Of a DNA stretch of 64,000 nucleotides, positions 9,012 through 18,471 are shown piece by piece; within the stretch, counting starts at the first letter, position 1; every line of letters begins with the position of its first letter. Position numbers and translations under genes: made by a program. A model generated the notes under the pieces. The model searched no databases and had not been told where the DNA came from. It was given only the letters and a program-made list of their open reading frames with translations. Source of the stretch: Candidatus Gastranaerophilales bacterium (lineage in GTDB: Bacteria > Cyanobacteriota > Vampirovibrionia > Gastranaerophilales > Gastranaerophilaceae); contig CALVAR010000007.1 of the NCBI GenBank assembly GCA_944325575.1, positions 1 through 64,000 on the forward strand. Direction: 5' to 3'.

Positions 9012-9166
9012 ATACTTCTGAATATATGAGGTGCCTCCTGTTTTGTTATTTCTTTGCAGTTGACAAATAATCTGTCAGCCGGTGCAATAGAAATATTTTC
9101 AAAGAATTCTTGCAATTTATTTATTGTTCTGACAGAGTTTGCACATTTTATGTTTTGCTGATTTTC
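9008..9166 (-). pseudogene. Open frame without a start; possible gene remnant
   Basis: On the minus strand, 52 sense codons run from just after a TAA to a TAG at 9008. They encode a protein-like sequence (FFENISIAPADRLFVN, then KEITKQEAPHIF). There is no ATG or GTG. The only possible start is a TTG at 9115 with no ribosome site. It could be the surviving end of a decayed gene or chance. The rest of the gap to glmS (9012-9283) holds nothing else I can support apart from the glmS leader. Confidence 0.2.
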
Positions 9167-9283
9167 TTAAAATCTTTATAAAATATTAATTTAAATAGTC
9201 TTCCCAAAAACAATTTTTTGAAATAGAATCTTAAGATAATTCAGAATTCATATTGTAGACGAGTTAATCGGGAGAAAGATAAA

Positions 9284-11131
9284 ATGTGTGGAATAGTAGG
9301 ATATGTCGGCTCAAAACCTGTTATTGATATTTTATTAAACGGATTGAGTAAACTTGAATACAGAGGTTATGACTCTGCCGGTGTAGCTGTAAACTCGGAA
9401 GGCAAAATTAAAATATATAAAGCGGAAGGCAAACTTCAGAATTTAAAAGACCTTTTGGAACAGCATAAATCAGAAATTGTTGATACGACTGCAGGTATAG
9501 GACATATCAGATGGGCTACACACGGTTTGCCAAATACTATTAACGCACATCCTCATACTTGTAACTGCGGTAGACTTGCAATTGTTCATAACGGTATTGT
9601 GGAAAATTATAAAGAATTAAAAAAAGATTTGATTGCCCAAGGATGTGAATTTAAATCCGAAACAGACACAGAAGTAGTTGCCCATCTTATAGCAAGTGAA
9701 TACGGCAAATATAATGATCTGCCAAAGGCTGTCAGAGAAGCTGCAAAAAAACTAAAAGGTGCTTATGCACTTTGTGTTATGCATCAGGACGAACCTAATA
9801 TCCTTGTAGGTACAAGAAAGAATGCGCCTTTAATTGTGGCATTGGGACAGGGAGAAAACTATCTTGCTAGTGATTCTCCGGCTATTATCCAATATACAAA
9901 AAGAGTAATATATCTCGATGACGACCAGTTTGCTGTATTAACACCGTCCAGTGTTTTGATTACGGACATAGAAGGCCGCCAGATTGACAGGAAAGAAGAA
10001 ATTCTCCCTTGGGAACCTGTTGCAATGAGCAAACTTGGCTACAAGCATTTTATGCTCAAAGAAATCCATGAACAGCCTGATGTCATTAGAAATGTACTCT
10101 CCGGAAAACTGCCGGATATTAACAAACCTATTGTTCTTGATGAAGTAAAACTTACAAAAGACGAAATTAAAAAGCTGAAAAGAATAGAAATCATAGCCTG
10201 CGGTACATCATTGCATGCGGCAATGGTTGCAAAATATATTCTGGAAGCATTCACAAATATTCCCGTTGATGTTGAGGCATCTAGTGAATATATTTACAGA
10301 AAAACTGTTACTGACGCAAACACGCTTGTAATAGGTATTTCACAATCCGGTGAAACTTCGGACACCATTACTGCAATCAGACAGGCAAAATCTGTCGGGT
10401 CTCATGTTTTGATTATTACAAACAGACCTGATTCTATTATGGCAAGAGAAGCACACAGCCTTATACCTGTTAATGCAGGTATAGAGGTCAGTGTTGCCGC
10501 TACAAAATCTTTCAATGCGCAGTTAATTGCTCTTTACCTTTTTGCAATGTATATTGCGGAAATTAAAGAATCTTTTGATATGCAGAAAATTAAAGATTTA
10601 AAACATGAAATGCTTTTGCTTCCGCAAAAAATAGAAACTATTCTTTCTCACAAAGAAGATATTATGAAATGCGCAAGGGCATTTGCTTCTTACAAAAACT
10701 TTATTTATATTGCAAGAGGCATAAATTATCCTACGGCACTTGAAGGCGCACTAAAGCTTAAGGAAATAAGCTATATCAATGCAACAGGCTATCCGGCAGG
10801 GGAATTGAAACATGGACCTATTGCAATGCTTGATGAAACAATGCCTGTTCTTGCAATACTTATGCCGGGCAGCATAGTTTATGAAAAAGTTCTGTCTAAT
10901 GCAGAAGAAGCAAAAGCGAGAAATGCAAGAATGATTGCCCTGACATCTGCCGAGGACAAGCACCTTTATGATGTGTTTGAATATATTTTAAAAGTTCCGT
11001 CGGTTGATGAGTATCTTTCACCGGTTATTACATCCGTACCTTTACAGCTTCTTGCATATTATATTGCAGAGTTTTTAGGCAAAGATGTTGACCAGCCGAG
11101 AAATCTTGCAAAATCAGTTACCGTAGAATAA
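9284..11131 (+). CDS. glmS: Glutamine-fructose-6-phosphate aminotransferase
   Basis: GlmS makes glucosamine-6-phosphate from fructose-6-phosphate and glutamine, the entry to UDP-GlcNAc for wall and LPS. The 615-residue protein begins MCGIVGYVG, with Cys2 as the amidotransferase nucleophile. It has the N-terminal glutaminase signature (YRGYDSAG, IGHIRWATHG, HNGIVENY), two SIS isomerase domains (IACGTS and SQSGETSDT in the first) and the C-terminal PRNLAKSVTVE. Length and ending are typical. GGGAGAAAG precedes the ATG. No glmS ribozyme core was recognised in the 270-base leader. Confidence 0.97.
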   Translation: MCGIVGYVGSKPVIDILLNGLSKLEYRGYDSAGVAVNSEGKIKIYKAEGKLQNLKDLLEQHKSEIVDTTAGIGHIRWATHGLPNTINAHPHTCNCGRLAIVHNGIVENYKELKKDLIAQGCEFKSETDTEVVAHLIASEYGKYNDLPKAVREAAKKLKGAYALCVMHQDEPNILVGTRKNAPLIVALGQGENYLASDSPAIIQYTKRVIYLDDDQFAVLTPSSVLITDIEGRQIDRKEEILPWEPVAMSKLGYKHFMLKEIHEQPDVIRNVLSGKLPDINKPIVLDEVKLTKDEIKKLKRIEIIACGTSLHAAMVAKYILEAFTNIPVDVEASSEYIYRKTVTDANTLVIGISQSGETSDTITAIRQAKSVGSHVLIITNRPDSIMAREAHSLIPVNAGIEVSVAATKSFNAQLIALYLFAMYIAEIKESFDMQKIKDLKHEMLLLPQKIETILSHKEDIMKCARAFASYKNFIYIARGINYPTALEGALKLKEISYINATGYPAGELKHGPIAMLDETMPVLAILMPGSIVYEKVLSNAEEAKARNARMIALTSAEDKHLYDVFEYILKVPSVDEYLSPVITSVPLQLLAYYIAEFLGKDVDQPRNLAKSVTVE

Positions 11132-11195
11132 AAAATGCCAAATAATTTACAATACGGTGCGGAATTTTTCCGCTCAGGCATGCTATAGGATTTAT

Positions 11196-11363
11196 ATGAT
11201 TACGACTGAAAATTTTGAGATAAAAAAAACAGAAGATTTAACAGCTTCATATATAGAAAATTGTCTGGAACAAAAAGGCATAGAACCATTGCGCTGGGCG
11301 ATTGTTGATACAACTGATGAAAATTTAATTGTTTCTGTTTCTTATAAAAAATTTAATAAATGA
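11196..11363 (+). CDS. Small conserved-looking protein, 55 residues
   Basis: From the ATG at 11196, behind AGGATTTAT, the frame encodes 55 residues beginning MITTENFEIKKTEDL and ending LIVSVSYKKFNK. A longer form starting at a GTG at 11157 is open, but it would read through a 15-base palindrome and has no ribosome site. The mix of strand and helix propensity (LRWAIVDTTDENLIVSVSY) looks like a genuine small alpha/beta protein. It follows glmS by about 65 bases. No family recognised. Confidence 0.55.
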   Translation: MITTENFEIKKTEDLTASYIENCLEQKGIEPLRWAIVDTTDENLIVSVSYKKFNK

Positions 11364-11432
11364 AACAAATATGACAAAAAATTTTTTTCAGGTGTTTTAA
11401 TAATTTCGCAGTAGAAAAAAGGAAGTAAAATT

Positions 11433-11744
11433 ATGGCCTTAATAAACAAAATTTGTATGAACAACAATTGGGTTTCAATTTACCGTGCTAAAAATGGAAA
11501 TATTGTTCATGTTGTTAAGGACGGTATTCCGAATATTATATCAAGAACAAGAGCTTTGACTATGGATTCTGCCGGTAAACCTATCAAGTGTAAGGATATA
11601 ACAATCAGAAAAGGTATGCTGACAAGCGCAGATACCTATACACCTGCAAGAGACGGCAGTACGGCAATAAAAGATAAAAACGGTGTAACAAGATTATTTG
11701 AAAATCTAAACTTTATGGATATTGCTGCTAAATTTTTAAAATAA
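11433..11744 (+). CDS. Hypothetical protein, 103 residues
   Basis: A soluble protein with a good site (AAAAAGGAAG) before the ATG. The sequence has a beta-rich N-terminal half (NNWVSIYRAKNGNIVHVVKDG), a KDITIRKG segment and a helical end (NLNFMDIAAKFLK). I recognise no family. It is followed at once by a terminator-like hairpin, so it is probably the last gene of the glmS transcription unit or a separate short unit. Confidence 0.6.
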   Translation: MALINKICMNNNWVSIYRAKNGNIVHVVKDGIPNIISRTRALTMDSAGKPIKCKDITIRKGMLTSADTYTPARDGSTAIKDKNGVTRLFENLNFMDIAAKFLK

Positions 11745-11748
11745 AAAG

Positions 11749-11776
11749 CCCCTGTTTTGTCTCATCTAAAAACAAG
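11749..11776 (+). terminator. Terminator-like hairpin after the 103-residue gene
   Basis: CCCCTGTTTT and AAAACAAGGG pair over nine of ten positions around a ~9-base loop, starting five bases past the stop codon. The stem ends in A/T, and the following sequence is AT-rich rather than a pure T-run. The same hairpin could also serve the minus-strand flagellar operon that ends at 11926. Confidence 0.5.
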
Positions 11777-11925
11777 GGAATTATAAATTAGGATTTTTGT
11801 CTTTTGTAAAGCACGTAAATTTGACAGGCAACAAGCTTTTGTCCTGAAATTATGCGTATTTTGCTTGCATATAGGTTTAAGTTATGCCCGATTTTGGAGT
11901 CTAAAAGCAGATTAATCTTGCATTA

Positions 11926-12762
11926 TTATGAGCTTATCAACTGCAAAACTTCCTGCAGGAGTGATTTATTTGTTTGGATAAGTTTATTGGCTACATCCAT
12001 CTGCATTTTTGCCTGCTGGTAGTAAGATATGTTTGCAGAAAAATCGCAGTTTGACATTTCCAACAAACCGCCTCTTACTTCACCTCTGCCTATTACGGGG
12101 CGTCCGGATTCTTCGGTTTCTATAAACTCACCCTGTTTAACCTCATATAATCCTTCGGGATTATGAAAGTTCATGATGGCAAGTTTGTATAAAGGCACAA
12201 CATTTTTGCCGCCGTCAGATTTACCGTAGAGTATACCGTCGCCTTTAAATTCAAATTCATCATATTTGCCCAGATATTTACCGTTGTTCGGGTCAATCCA
12301 CAGTTTTATGTTGGTTGTCGGAATATTTACTGCACCGCCTTTTATTCCTGTTTCTGCATAAATATCGGCATCAATGGGCTTTGTACCCTGCATGATTTCG
12401 CCTTTGTCATTCAGTATGTAGCCCTGCACGGTATATCCGCTTGTGTTTTTGTATACACCTTCTTTATCAAAAGTAAACTCGCCGAGTCTGGAGTATACTA
12501 TTTGACCGTCTTCACGGCGCAGTGTAAAATAGCCTTCACCTTCTAAGAAGACGTTTTCGTTAGATGTACCGGGAGTTGATTTACCCTGACTCACTTTTTT
12601 GTTAAAACCGTCAACTATACCGGTATTTAAAAATGTTTTGAATGATGCCTGTGTTTCACGATAACCCGGGGTATAGATGTTTGTAAGGTTTTCTGAAATT
12701 GCATCCATCCAATCGGATGTATTTTTTTGTGTATTTAGAGCATTTACAAATGAATCGTTCAT
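11926..12762 (-). CDS. Flagellar hook/rod protein of the FlgE/FlgF/FlgG family
   Basis: A 278-residue extracellular axial protein of the flagellum. It shows the family ends: an N-terminal helix with the NLTNIYTPGYRETQASF motif (family form N-x-A-N-x-x-TPGYK) and a C-terminal heptad helix (SYYQQAKMQMDVANKLIQTNKSLLQE). In the middle lie the EGEGYFTLRREDG and YSRLGEFTFDKEG motifs that mark FlgF/FlgG/FlgE proteins. The length fits FlgF or FlgG better than the longer hook protein FlgE, but I cannot choose between them. A GATAAAGGAGAG site precedes the ATG. It is the last gene of the fliJ-fliK run, two bases after the FliK-like gene. Confidence 0.88.
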   Translation of the reverse strand: MNDSFVNALNTQKNTSDWMDAISENLTNIYTPGYRETQASFKTFLNTGIVDGFNKKVSQGKSTPGTSNENVFLEGEGYFTLRREDGQIVYSRLGEFTFDKEGVYKNTSGYTVQGYILNDKGEIMQGTKPIDADIYAETGIKGGAVNIPTTNIKLWIDPNNGKYLGKYDEFEFKGDGILYGKSDGGKNVVPLYKLAIMNFHNPEGLYEVKQGEFIETEESGRPVIGRGEVRGGLLEMSNCDFSANISYYQQAKMQMDVANKLIQTNKSLLQEVLQLISS

Positions 12763-12764
12763 TT

Positions 12765-13523
12765 TTACTCTCCTTTATCTTTTTGTTGATTTTGTCTTTG
12801 TCTGTTTTGATTACCGTTATTTGACTGTCTGTACATAATGTCGTTGTATGGAATGTTCTGGTCATCAAAACGTAATTTAAGAGAATTTATGTTGTTTCTA
12901 AGATATGCTTCGACAGCCTTGTCTCCGGGAATAAATTCCGCAGAGATTTTTCCCTTTGTATCAACTTTTAAAATAACTGAAACATTGTTATCAAAGCTTA
13001 TCCTTACCGGTTTTTGCTCGTTATATGCTTTTGTTAACAGATCCGCAAGGACCTTTGATGTCTGTTGGGTTTTATATGTCGGACCTATTTCATCTGCAAA
13101 TTTTACAAGATTTGCCTCGCCGTTTTGCTGCATGGCGAACTGTTTGTTTTCTACCAAATCCGCAAAAAACTTTGCATCTTCTTTTGAAATTTTAATAGTG
13201 TCGTAATTGTATATTGATTTTATGTTTTTCATCCCCGAGATAGTATCAAAACCAAATTTATTTGCATATTCGCCGTTTATCATCTGGTTAAGATTGTTTA
13301 TCTGCTGGGGCTGCTCAATACTTATTTTGTCCGTATCTTTTTGCTCTTCAAGAACTTTTTTAAAATCGTTTTGGGTTTCTTTTGAGCTTTCTTCTTTTAT
13401 TTCTTCTTTTTTAGGCGCATTAGAAACTTTGTCGGCATTGGAAGATGCCTGAACCTCACTGGCTGTTTGCTGTGTTTGAGTTGTTGTTTCGGCTGCGGAT
13501 GCGCTGCCGGTTGATATATTCAT
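12765..13523 (-). CDS. fliK: FliK-like flagellar hook-length control protein
   Basis: A 252-residue protein from the ATG at 13523, chosen for AAAGGAAC upstream. A longer form from a TTG at 13547 would overlap fliJ. The N-terminal ~100 residues are disordered and rich in Thr, Gln, Glu and Lys, as in FliK. The C-terminal ~90 residues (PVRISFDNNVSVILKVDTKG, then AEAYLRNNINSLKLRFD-type helix and a Gln/Asn-rich tail) follow the Flg_hook domain pattern: two strands, helix, Leu-rich end. FliK is the secreted ruler that tells the export gate when the hook is long enough. The assignment leans partly on its place between fliJ and a hook/rod gene. Confidence 0.75.
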   Translation of the reverse strand: MNISTGSASAAETTTQTQQTASEVQASSNADKVSNAPKKEEIKEESSKETQNDFKKVLEEQKDTDKISIEQPQQINNLNQMINGEYANKFGFDTISGMKNIKSIYNYDTIKISKEDAKFFADLVENKQFAMQQNGEANLVKFADEIGPTYKTQQTSKVLADLLTKAYNEQKPVRISFDNNVSVILKVDTKGKISAEFIPGDKAVEAYLRNNINSLKLRFDDQNIPYNDIMYRQSNNGNQNRQRQNQQKDKGE

Positions 13524-13543
13524 CTGGGGAGTTCCTTTCACTG

Positions 13544-14056
13544 TCAAAAGGGGGATTCTTGAGATTCTTCTAAATCTTCATTATATTTCGGATTTTTCAT
13601 TAACTCTTCGAGTTCTTCTTCCTGTTTTGCTTTGGTTTTTGCAAAATATTTTTGTATTGCAACTTCGGATAATTGCTTTAATTCTGCTTTCTTTTCTTCT
13701 TCAATGTATGCTTCTTTTGAGTGTTCTTTATGTTTTTCAAGAACTTTTACCGCTTTTTCAAGTTCTCTTAATTTGTCTTTTTCTATGTCCAGAGCTTCCT
13801 GTGCTTTTTTGCGGTCTTCTTCAAGGGCTTCACCTTTGTCATAAAGGTGTTTTAGATATGTGTCATATGCTTCATACATGTGAAAATCTGCCTGACGCAT
13901 ATTTATCCTTGTTTGGGAAATTTCTTTGTTGTTTCTTTCAATAAGCCCTTCTATTTTTAGTACAAGTGCCTGAGCATTACGTACGTTTTGGAGTTGTTCT
14001 TCTTTTTTTCTTATTCTGAAATCCAGAATTTTTTGGAGTCTGTAACGAAAAGGCAT
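13544..14056 (-). CDS. fliJ: Flagellar export protein FliJ
   Basis: FliJ is the coiled-coil stalk of the flagellar type III export ATPase complex. The 170-residue protein starts FRYRLQKILDFRIRKKEEQ, matching the F-x-F-x-LQ-x-VL-x-R start of FliJ. It is almost entirely charged heptad helix and ends in an acidic tail (KYNEDLEESQESPF), slightly longer than the usual ~145 residues. It heads the visible flagellar run fliJ-fliK-hook/rod protein. The start site has only a weak GGAT ahead of it. Confidence 0.88.
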   Translation of the reverse strand: MPFRYRLQKILDFRIRKKEEQLQNVRNAQALVLKIEGLIERNNKEISQTRINMRQADFHMYEAYDTYLKHLYDKGEALEEDRKKAQEALDIEKDKLRELEKAVKVLEKHKEHSKEAYIEEEKKAELKQLSEVAIQKYFAKTKAKQEEELEELMKNPKYNEDLEESQESPF

Positions 14057-14301
14057 GGATATCCACGATTTACTATTACACTATTTAATTATTCAGTATT
14101 GCTCTAACGATTACTACATACGTTTGTATGATTATGTTTTAATAATAAAAGTTGCAAAGTCAATTAACATTTGGCAAAACACAATAAAAATATTATTACA
14201 AATTGTAAAAAAGACTTTTATTGTGAAAATCCTGTGGTAGACTAGATTATAGAGATTTGGGTAAATTTTTAACTATATCTGCTAGCAAAAAAATTTTTGA
14301 C

Positions 14302-14322
14302 AATCCTTTTATAATTAGGATT
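14302..14322 (+). promoter_or_regulatory. Inverted repeat over a TATAAT box, upstream of the 14345 operon
   Basis: AATCCT (14302-14307) and AGGATT (14317-14322) are a perfect 6-base inverted pair. They flank TTTATAATT, which contains a TATAAT hexamer. This lies 22 bases before the ATG at 14345. It could be a -10 box with an overlapping operator, although no good -35 is present at the right distance. Confidence 0.3.
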
Positions 14323-14344
14323 TACATGCGATTCAAGGGAAATT

Positions 14345-15469
14345 ATGGTTACTGTATCAAACATCACTAACAATAAGCTGAATATTCCTGTCAATTCAAG
14401 CTCTTTACCTTCACCATCGACAGAAAAATCTTACGTAAATCAAAACTTTCATGCCGGAGACAATTCGCACAATGTTGTTGATAACAGGAAGTATAAAAAG
14501 GATAAGATTCTTCCGAATACATTTATGAATCGTATGCGGATAAATTTAAGCAAGACGCTTGATATCCCCCTGGTTCATTTCCCGAGAGGTCTTGCCGGAG
14601 CTCCTGATTATACATTTTATGAGTTTTTACAGACTGCAAAATTCCCTTATTATCTCGGTGGTCCTATACTTGCAGCATTATTTTATGCCGGTGTAAAAAA
14701 AGACAACTTTAAATCAGCAAGAGCTGCTCAGGGTGTTGCAAAACACATGGCTCTTGGTGTTGGTTTATATTATCTGGGTGCTGCTTTTGCAAAATCCTTG
14801 ATTAACCATACCGTTAAATTCACCAGAGGAATAGATTTAAGACATCCGTATGCAAAAGCAATATCAACATCTACAAGCCATACAGGCGATTTTAAAAAGG
14901 ATGTCGAATACCATACATTATATGAAAGCAGCGAGTTTACAAGAACGGATTTGATGTACGAACATGATGTAGAGAAGTCCCAGATTGATACAGATAAAAT
15001 CGCACGTAAATACGGAGTAAAAGGGGATGTAAATGATGCGGATCAAACCGTAAAACCATTAATCAAAAAGACCATAATTATGGCAAGAGCATGGCAGTAT
15101 GCGCTTACAGCCTTCTTTGTTACTCTGGGTATCGGTATGGCAAACCAGAAAGCTTGGGATAAAATGTCATCTGAAGGTTTTAAAAAGACAATTTCCAAGG
15201 GTATATTCGGCAGAAATGTCTCTTTAAAAAATCGTTTGCATAATGCCAAACTTGTTGTTAATGATTATATGCTAAAACCTTTCGGACAGAGCTTTAAACA
15301 GTTCTGGCACGGACACAGCAAAGCATCTTCTATTGTTGGCAAGTCTGTTATCTTATCTACGGCAGCAGCTACTTTGCTTGCAATGTCTCTTATCACGGCA
15401 AAAACATCAGCAAATAGTCATAAAATCGAATCATCAGGTGCAAACAGACAAAATGAGGTAAATAAATAA
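14345..15469 (+). CDS. Unrecognised multi-span membrane protein, first gene of the GH13 operon
   Basis: A 374-residue protein with a polar, disordered start of ~70 residues (Asn/Ser/Pro-rich) and no cleavable signal. Four hydrophobic segments are visible: ~98-118, ~135-155, ~245-265 and ~340-362. The polar part in between is rich in Lys, Asp and His. A site AAGGGAAATT precedes the ATG. The stop overlaps the next gene as TAATG (15467-15471), and the next two junctions are built the same way, so the three proteins are made in step. I recognise no family; it may belong to lineage-specific membrane proteins of this organism. Confidence 0.75.
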   Translation: MVTVSNITNNKLNIPVNSSSLPSPSTEKSYVNQNFHAGDNSHNVVDNRKYKKDKILPNTFMNRMRINLSKTLDIPLVHFPRGLAGAPDYTFYEFLQTAKFPYYLGGPILAALFYAGVKKDNFKSARAAQGVAKHMALGVGLYYLGAAFAKSLINHTVKFTRGIDLRHPYAKAISTSTSHTGDFKKDVEYHTLYESSEFTRTDLMYEHDVEKSQIDTDKIARKYGVKGDVNDADQTVKPLIKKTIIMARAWQYALTAFFVTLGIGMANQKAWDKMSSEGFKKTISKGIFGRNVSLKNRLHNAKLVVNDYMLKPFGQSFKQFWHGHSKASSIVGKSVILSTAAATLLAMSLITAKTSANSHKIESSGANRQNEVNK

Positions 15470-18400
15470 TGGGAAATTTAATACAAAATATACCTGTTAA
15501 TAGACCTCAGCAGACAACGGTTGTAAGACCGGCGTCGCAGCCTGTTTTTACTCCTAATGCAAATCCTTTGTTAAACGAAATTCAAAACCGGTATCCGCAG
15601 GATAAAATATATTCATATATTCTTGCCGAGCCTATCAGCCCCGCAAGAACAACACCTGCAGGTGTCAGTGCAAGACAAGCCTCCGGTGAATTGATTAAAG
15701 AAAATATTTTCCAATCAATGTCAAGAACCGTAAAATCATACGGTGATTATGCAAAATATTTTTATAATGCTGCATTTAAGGGAGAAGGCAAGGATTATTC
15801 CGTAGGTAAAATCAATGATCTTACGCTGAGAGCAGGCTCTTTGGGTATTGCTACTGTTCTTGCAACTTCAAAAATGTTCCCGTTTGCAAAAGGTATGGAA
15901 TTTGTCGGACTTGCTACATGGTTTGCGTCTATGGCTATTTGGCCCAAAGTTCTCGGTATGCCGATTAAAGCTATTTACGGAGTTGATATCAACCAGAAAT
16001 ACAAAGATTCCGACGGCAGGATAAAAGATGTGTTCGAAGACAATCAATACCGTCCGATGGACATATACAGGTATGTTGACAAAAACGGCAAACCTTTAAC
16101 AAAAGAACAGTATCAGGCAAAATATGACCATGATTATGTTTATCTTGAAAAGATAGGTGATAAGCTCGGCATAGAAAAAGGTATAAAAGACAGAAATGAA
16201 GCCACCATGAATAAGATGGGGCAGGTCGCCGTACAGGGCAAAACACTCTGGATGCTGACTGCAGGAGTTATGACACCTGTGCTTTCTTCGCTTGCTGCCG
16301 ATGCACTGCAAAATCCTCTTAAGAATCTGATTGAAACAAGCAGATACCAGAGACAAACAGAAGATTTGAAAAAATTTGAACAAACTATTGAAGCTCTGCT
16401 TGGAGACCAAAATCATTCCAGAGTTACCGACATTGATAAATTGTATGAAAATCTGGGCATAAAAATTCCCGAAAAAACACAACAACAATTTGAGTCTTTG
16501 ATTACGGAAAACGGTAAACTCACTCCTGAACAATTTAAAAAACTTAATAAGTTCCTTGAAAAAAGATTTTACGGAAGCGGTTTTTATACATCTATAGAAG
16601 CTGCCATGAAAAAAGATGCAAGGATGACAGAGCCGTTTGTTACTGTAAATCAGGAATTTAAACAGCAGCTTGTCAGCATAGTAAAAGAATCCTTTAATGA
16701 AGTCGTTTCAGCGCTTCCGGAAGATAAAAAAGCACTGCTGCCGGAAAAAATAAGAAATTATGAAGGTTTAAAACTTAAGGATATTGATAATCTGTTTAAA
16801 GAAATTTGTCTGGATGGTATATCTGATTTGGATAAATTACAACAAAAAGAACTGAAAATAAATCTGTCCACTGCGGCTATTATGACTGTAAATGAAGAAA
16901 AACAGGGCAATAATCTTGCAAAAGCAGCCGTAGACAGAGCAAGACAGCTTATCAATACTAAATTGGATGCTATATATGAATCAAAAAGACATTATATCGT
17001 CTCTAAAAACCAGATAGAAAAAATCTTTAAATTTGCGGAAATGAACCGTCAGATAAGAGGCAGATTAAACCTTTTTGAAAGAGCTACAATCAAAAATATT
17101 GCGGAATCAGCTACTGCAATTTCTTGGGAAACGCTTCCTCAAAAATACGTAAAAGCTATCGGCTTCACAAATAAAGAGTTAGCCGTACTTGCCACTGTTG
17201 ATTCAGCTAAAGCAACAAGGGTTATTGCTGAAAAATTTGAAAATATTGTAAAAAATCCTGAAAAATATAAACAAGTACTGCAGGCAATGTCTGAATATGC
17301 CAAAGGCGCTATTTCAAAAGAAGAAAAAGCCGTAATTCAGCTTATAGGTACCATCGAGAATCCCGGACTTTTGTTTAAAGTTAAAGAATTAATGGAATCC
17401 TCTGCACGTGCAAATTTTGGCGGATATTTCCAGGATACAATAACAACTTACTATTTGCGTAAGATATCCGCAGTACAGCGTAAATTGAGAAATACTATAG
17501 ATTCATTTGTCCGTCCGATAAAGGCTCTTGATGTATTCAAAAATCTTAGTAATCTGGCTGAAAGAATAGTAGGAGACACAGGTACTTTCAATTTCCGCCG
17601 CGAACACGACTGGCACTATCAAATGTTTGAAAAGATGGATGCTGCAAAAGCAAGAGCTGCTATGGGCAGATATCTGAAAGATATAGTTTTGACCAGAAAT
17701 GACGTTAACAATTGGACAACTAAAATGGAGGCTGAACTGCCTCTGGGAACAAGAGGTTTTAAAAACTCATTCCCTGTATTGTGCAGTATTGCAGAGCAGG
17801 TTTTTGGCGAACTGCATCCTGAAACCGTTGCAATAATAACAGGCGATAACATGGACAAAATCGCTGAAAACAAAGCTTTAATACGTAAAATCAATGTAAA
17901 TAACTGGATTATGAAATCAAGATTCTTACGTATTGATTATAAACTTTCAGAACGCGGCGATAAAAATTATATGAGACAAGACAACGCTCTTGGCGGTTTT
18001 ATAGAAGACTTAAAAAATCGTTCCAAAGTACAAGAAGCGTCCAGATTCCTTTCAGAAGTTCTTGAAGACAGAATCGCTGATCTCGGAGAAAATATTGCGG
18101 ACGGCACACAAAGATTTACTTTTGAAAAATTAAAAAATTACAAAAAATTGTTGCGTGACTTTGCATCGGGTAGAGCATTTGAGGCAGGCTATAATATGAA
18201 TGGCGCTATTAATTGTCTTAAAGAAGCAAGCTGTTTTGGATTTTTAACTGCTAATAAAGCAGTGGCAGAGGCTTCCGGTAAAAATGTCACGGAATTTTTG
18301 GCTTCTGCAGCTCAGAACGTACGTTCAAGAAATAAATGGTTGAAACTTGTCTACGGTCTTTTAACCGGTACGGTGGCGGTATCTGCTTATACAATAGCAA

Positions 18401-18471
18401 TGATGGGAAAAAACAATAATCTTAATAAAGAGATAACAAATAATCAATCATCACAAGGAGCGTTGAAATAA
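15469..18471 (+). CDS. Unrecognised 1000-residue membrane-associated protein
   Basis: The longest protein in the window. It starts with a disordered Pro/Gln-rich segment of ~60 residues (including TTPAGVSARQ) and has hydrophobic stretches at ~123-165 and ~260-285. A long, charged, mainly helical body (~300-950) follows, and a single hydrophobic segment lies close to the C-terminus (~963-985), followed by an Asn-rich tail. The layout suggests a large helical domain held at the membrane at both ends. No enzyme motif was found. It is coupled by TAATG overlaps to the genes before and after, which puts it in one functional unit with the GH13 enzyme. Confidence 0.75.
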   Translation: MGNLIQNIPVNRPQQTTVVRPASQPVFTPNANPLLNEIQNRYPQDKIYSYILAEPISPARTTPAGVSARQASGELIKENIFQSMSRTVKSYGDYAKYFYNAAFKGEGKDYSVGKINDLTLRAGSLGIATVLATSKMFPFAKGMEFVGLATWFASMAIWPKVLGMPIKAIYGVDINQKYKDSDGRIKDVFEDNQYRPMDIYRYVDKNGKPLTKEQYQAKYDHDYVYLEKIGDKLGIEKGIKDRNEATMNKMGQVAVQGKTLWMLTAGVMTPVLSSLAADALQNPLKNLIETSRYQRQTEDLKKFEQTIEALLGDQNHSRVTDIDKLYENLGIKIPEKTQQQFESLITENGKLTPEQFKKLNKFLEKRFYGSGFYTSIEAAMKKDARMTEPFVTVNQEFKQQLVSIVKESFNEVVSALPEDKKALLPEKIRNYEGLKLKDIDNLFKEICLDGISDLDKLQQKELKINLSTAAIMTVNEEKQGNNLAKAAVDRARQLINTKLDAIYESKRHYIVSKNQIEKIFKFAEMNRQIRGRLNLFERATIKNIAESATAISWETLPQKYVKAIGFTNKELAVLATVDSAKATRVIAEKFENIVKNPEKYKQVLQAMSEYAKGAISKEEKAVIQLIGTIENPGLLFKVKELMESSARANFGGYFQDTITTYYLRKISAVQRKLRNTIDSFVRPIKALDVFKNLSNLAERIVGDTGTFNFRREHDWHYQMFEKMDAAKARAAMGRYLKDIVLTRNDVNNWTTKMEAELPLGTRGFKNSFPVLCSIAEQVFGELHPETVAIITGDNMDKIAENKALIRKINVNNWIMKSRFLRIDYKLSERGDKNYMRQDNALGGFIEDLKNRSKVQEASRFLSEVLEDRIADLGENIADGTQRFTFEKLKNYKKLLRDFASGRAFEAGYNMNGAINCLKEASCFGFLTANKAVAEASGKNVTEFLASAAQNVRSRNKWLKLVYGLLTGTVAVSAYTIAMMGKNNNLNKEITNNQSSQGALK

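Noticed and set aside
9012-9283. glmS ribozyme in the leader
   Set aside because: No recognisable core sequence of the ribozyme was seen, and the leader is AT-rich without the expected pairing blocks.
11159-11173. GCGGAA-TTT-TTCCGC hairpin after glmS as a terminator
   Set aside because: The stem is short and no T-run follows; it is only a weak palindrome.
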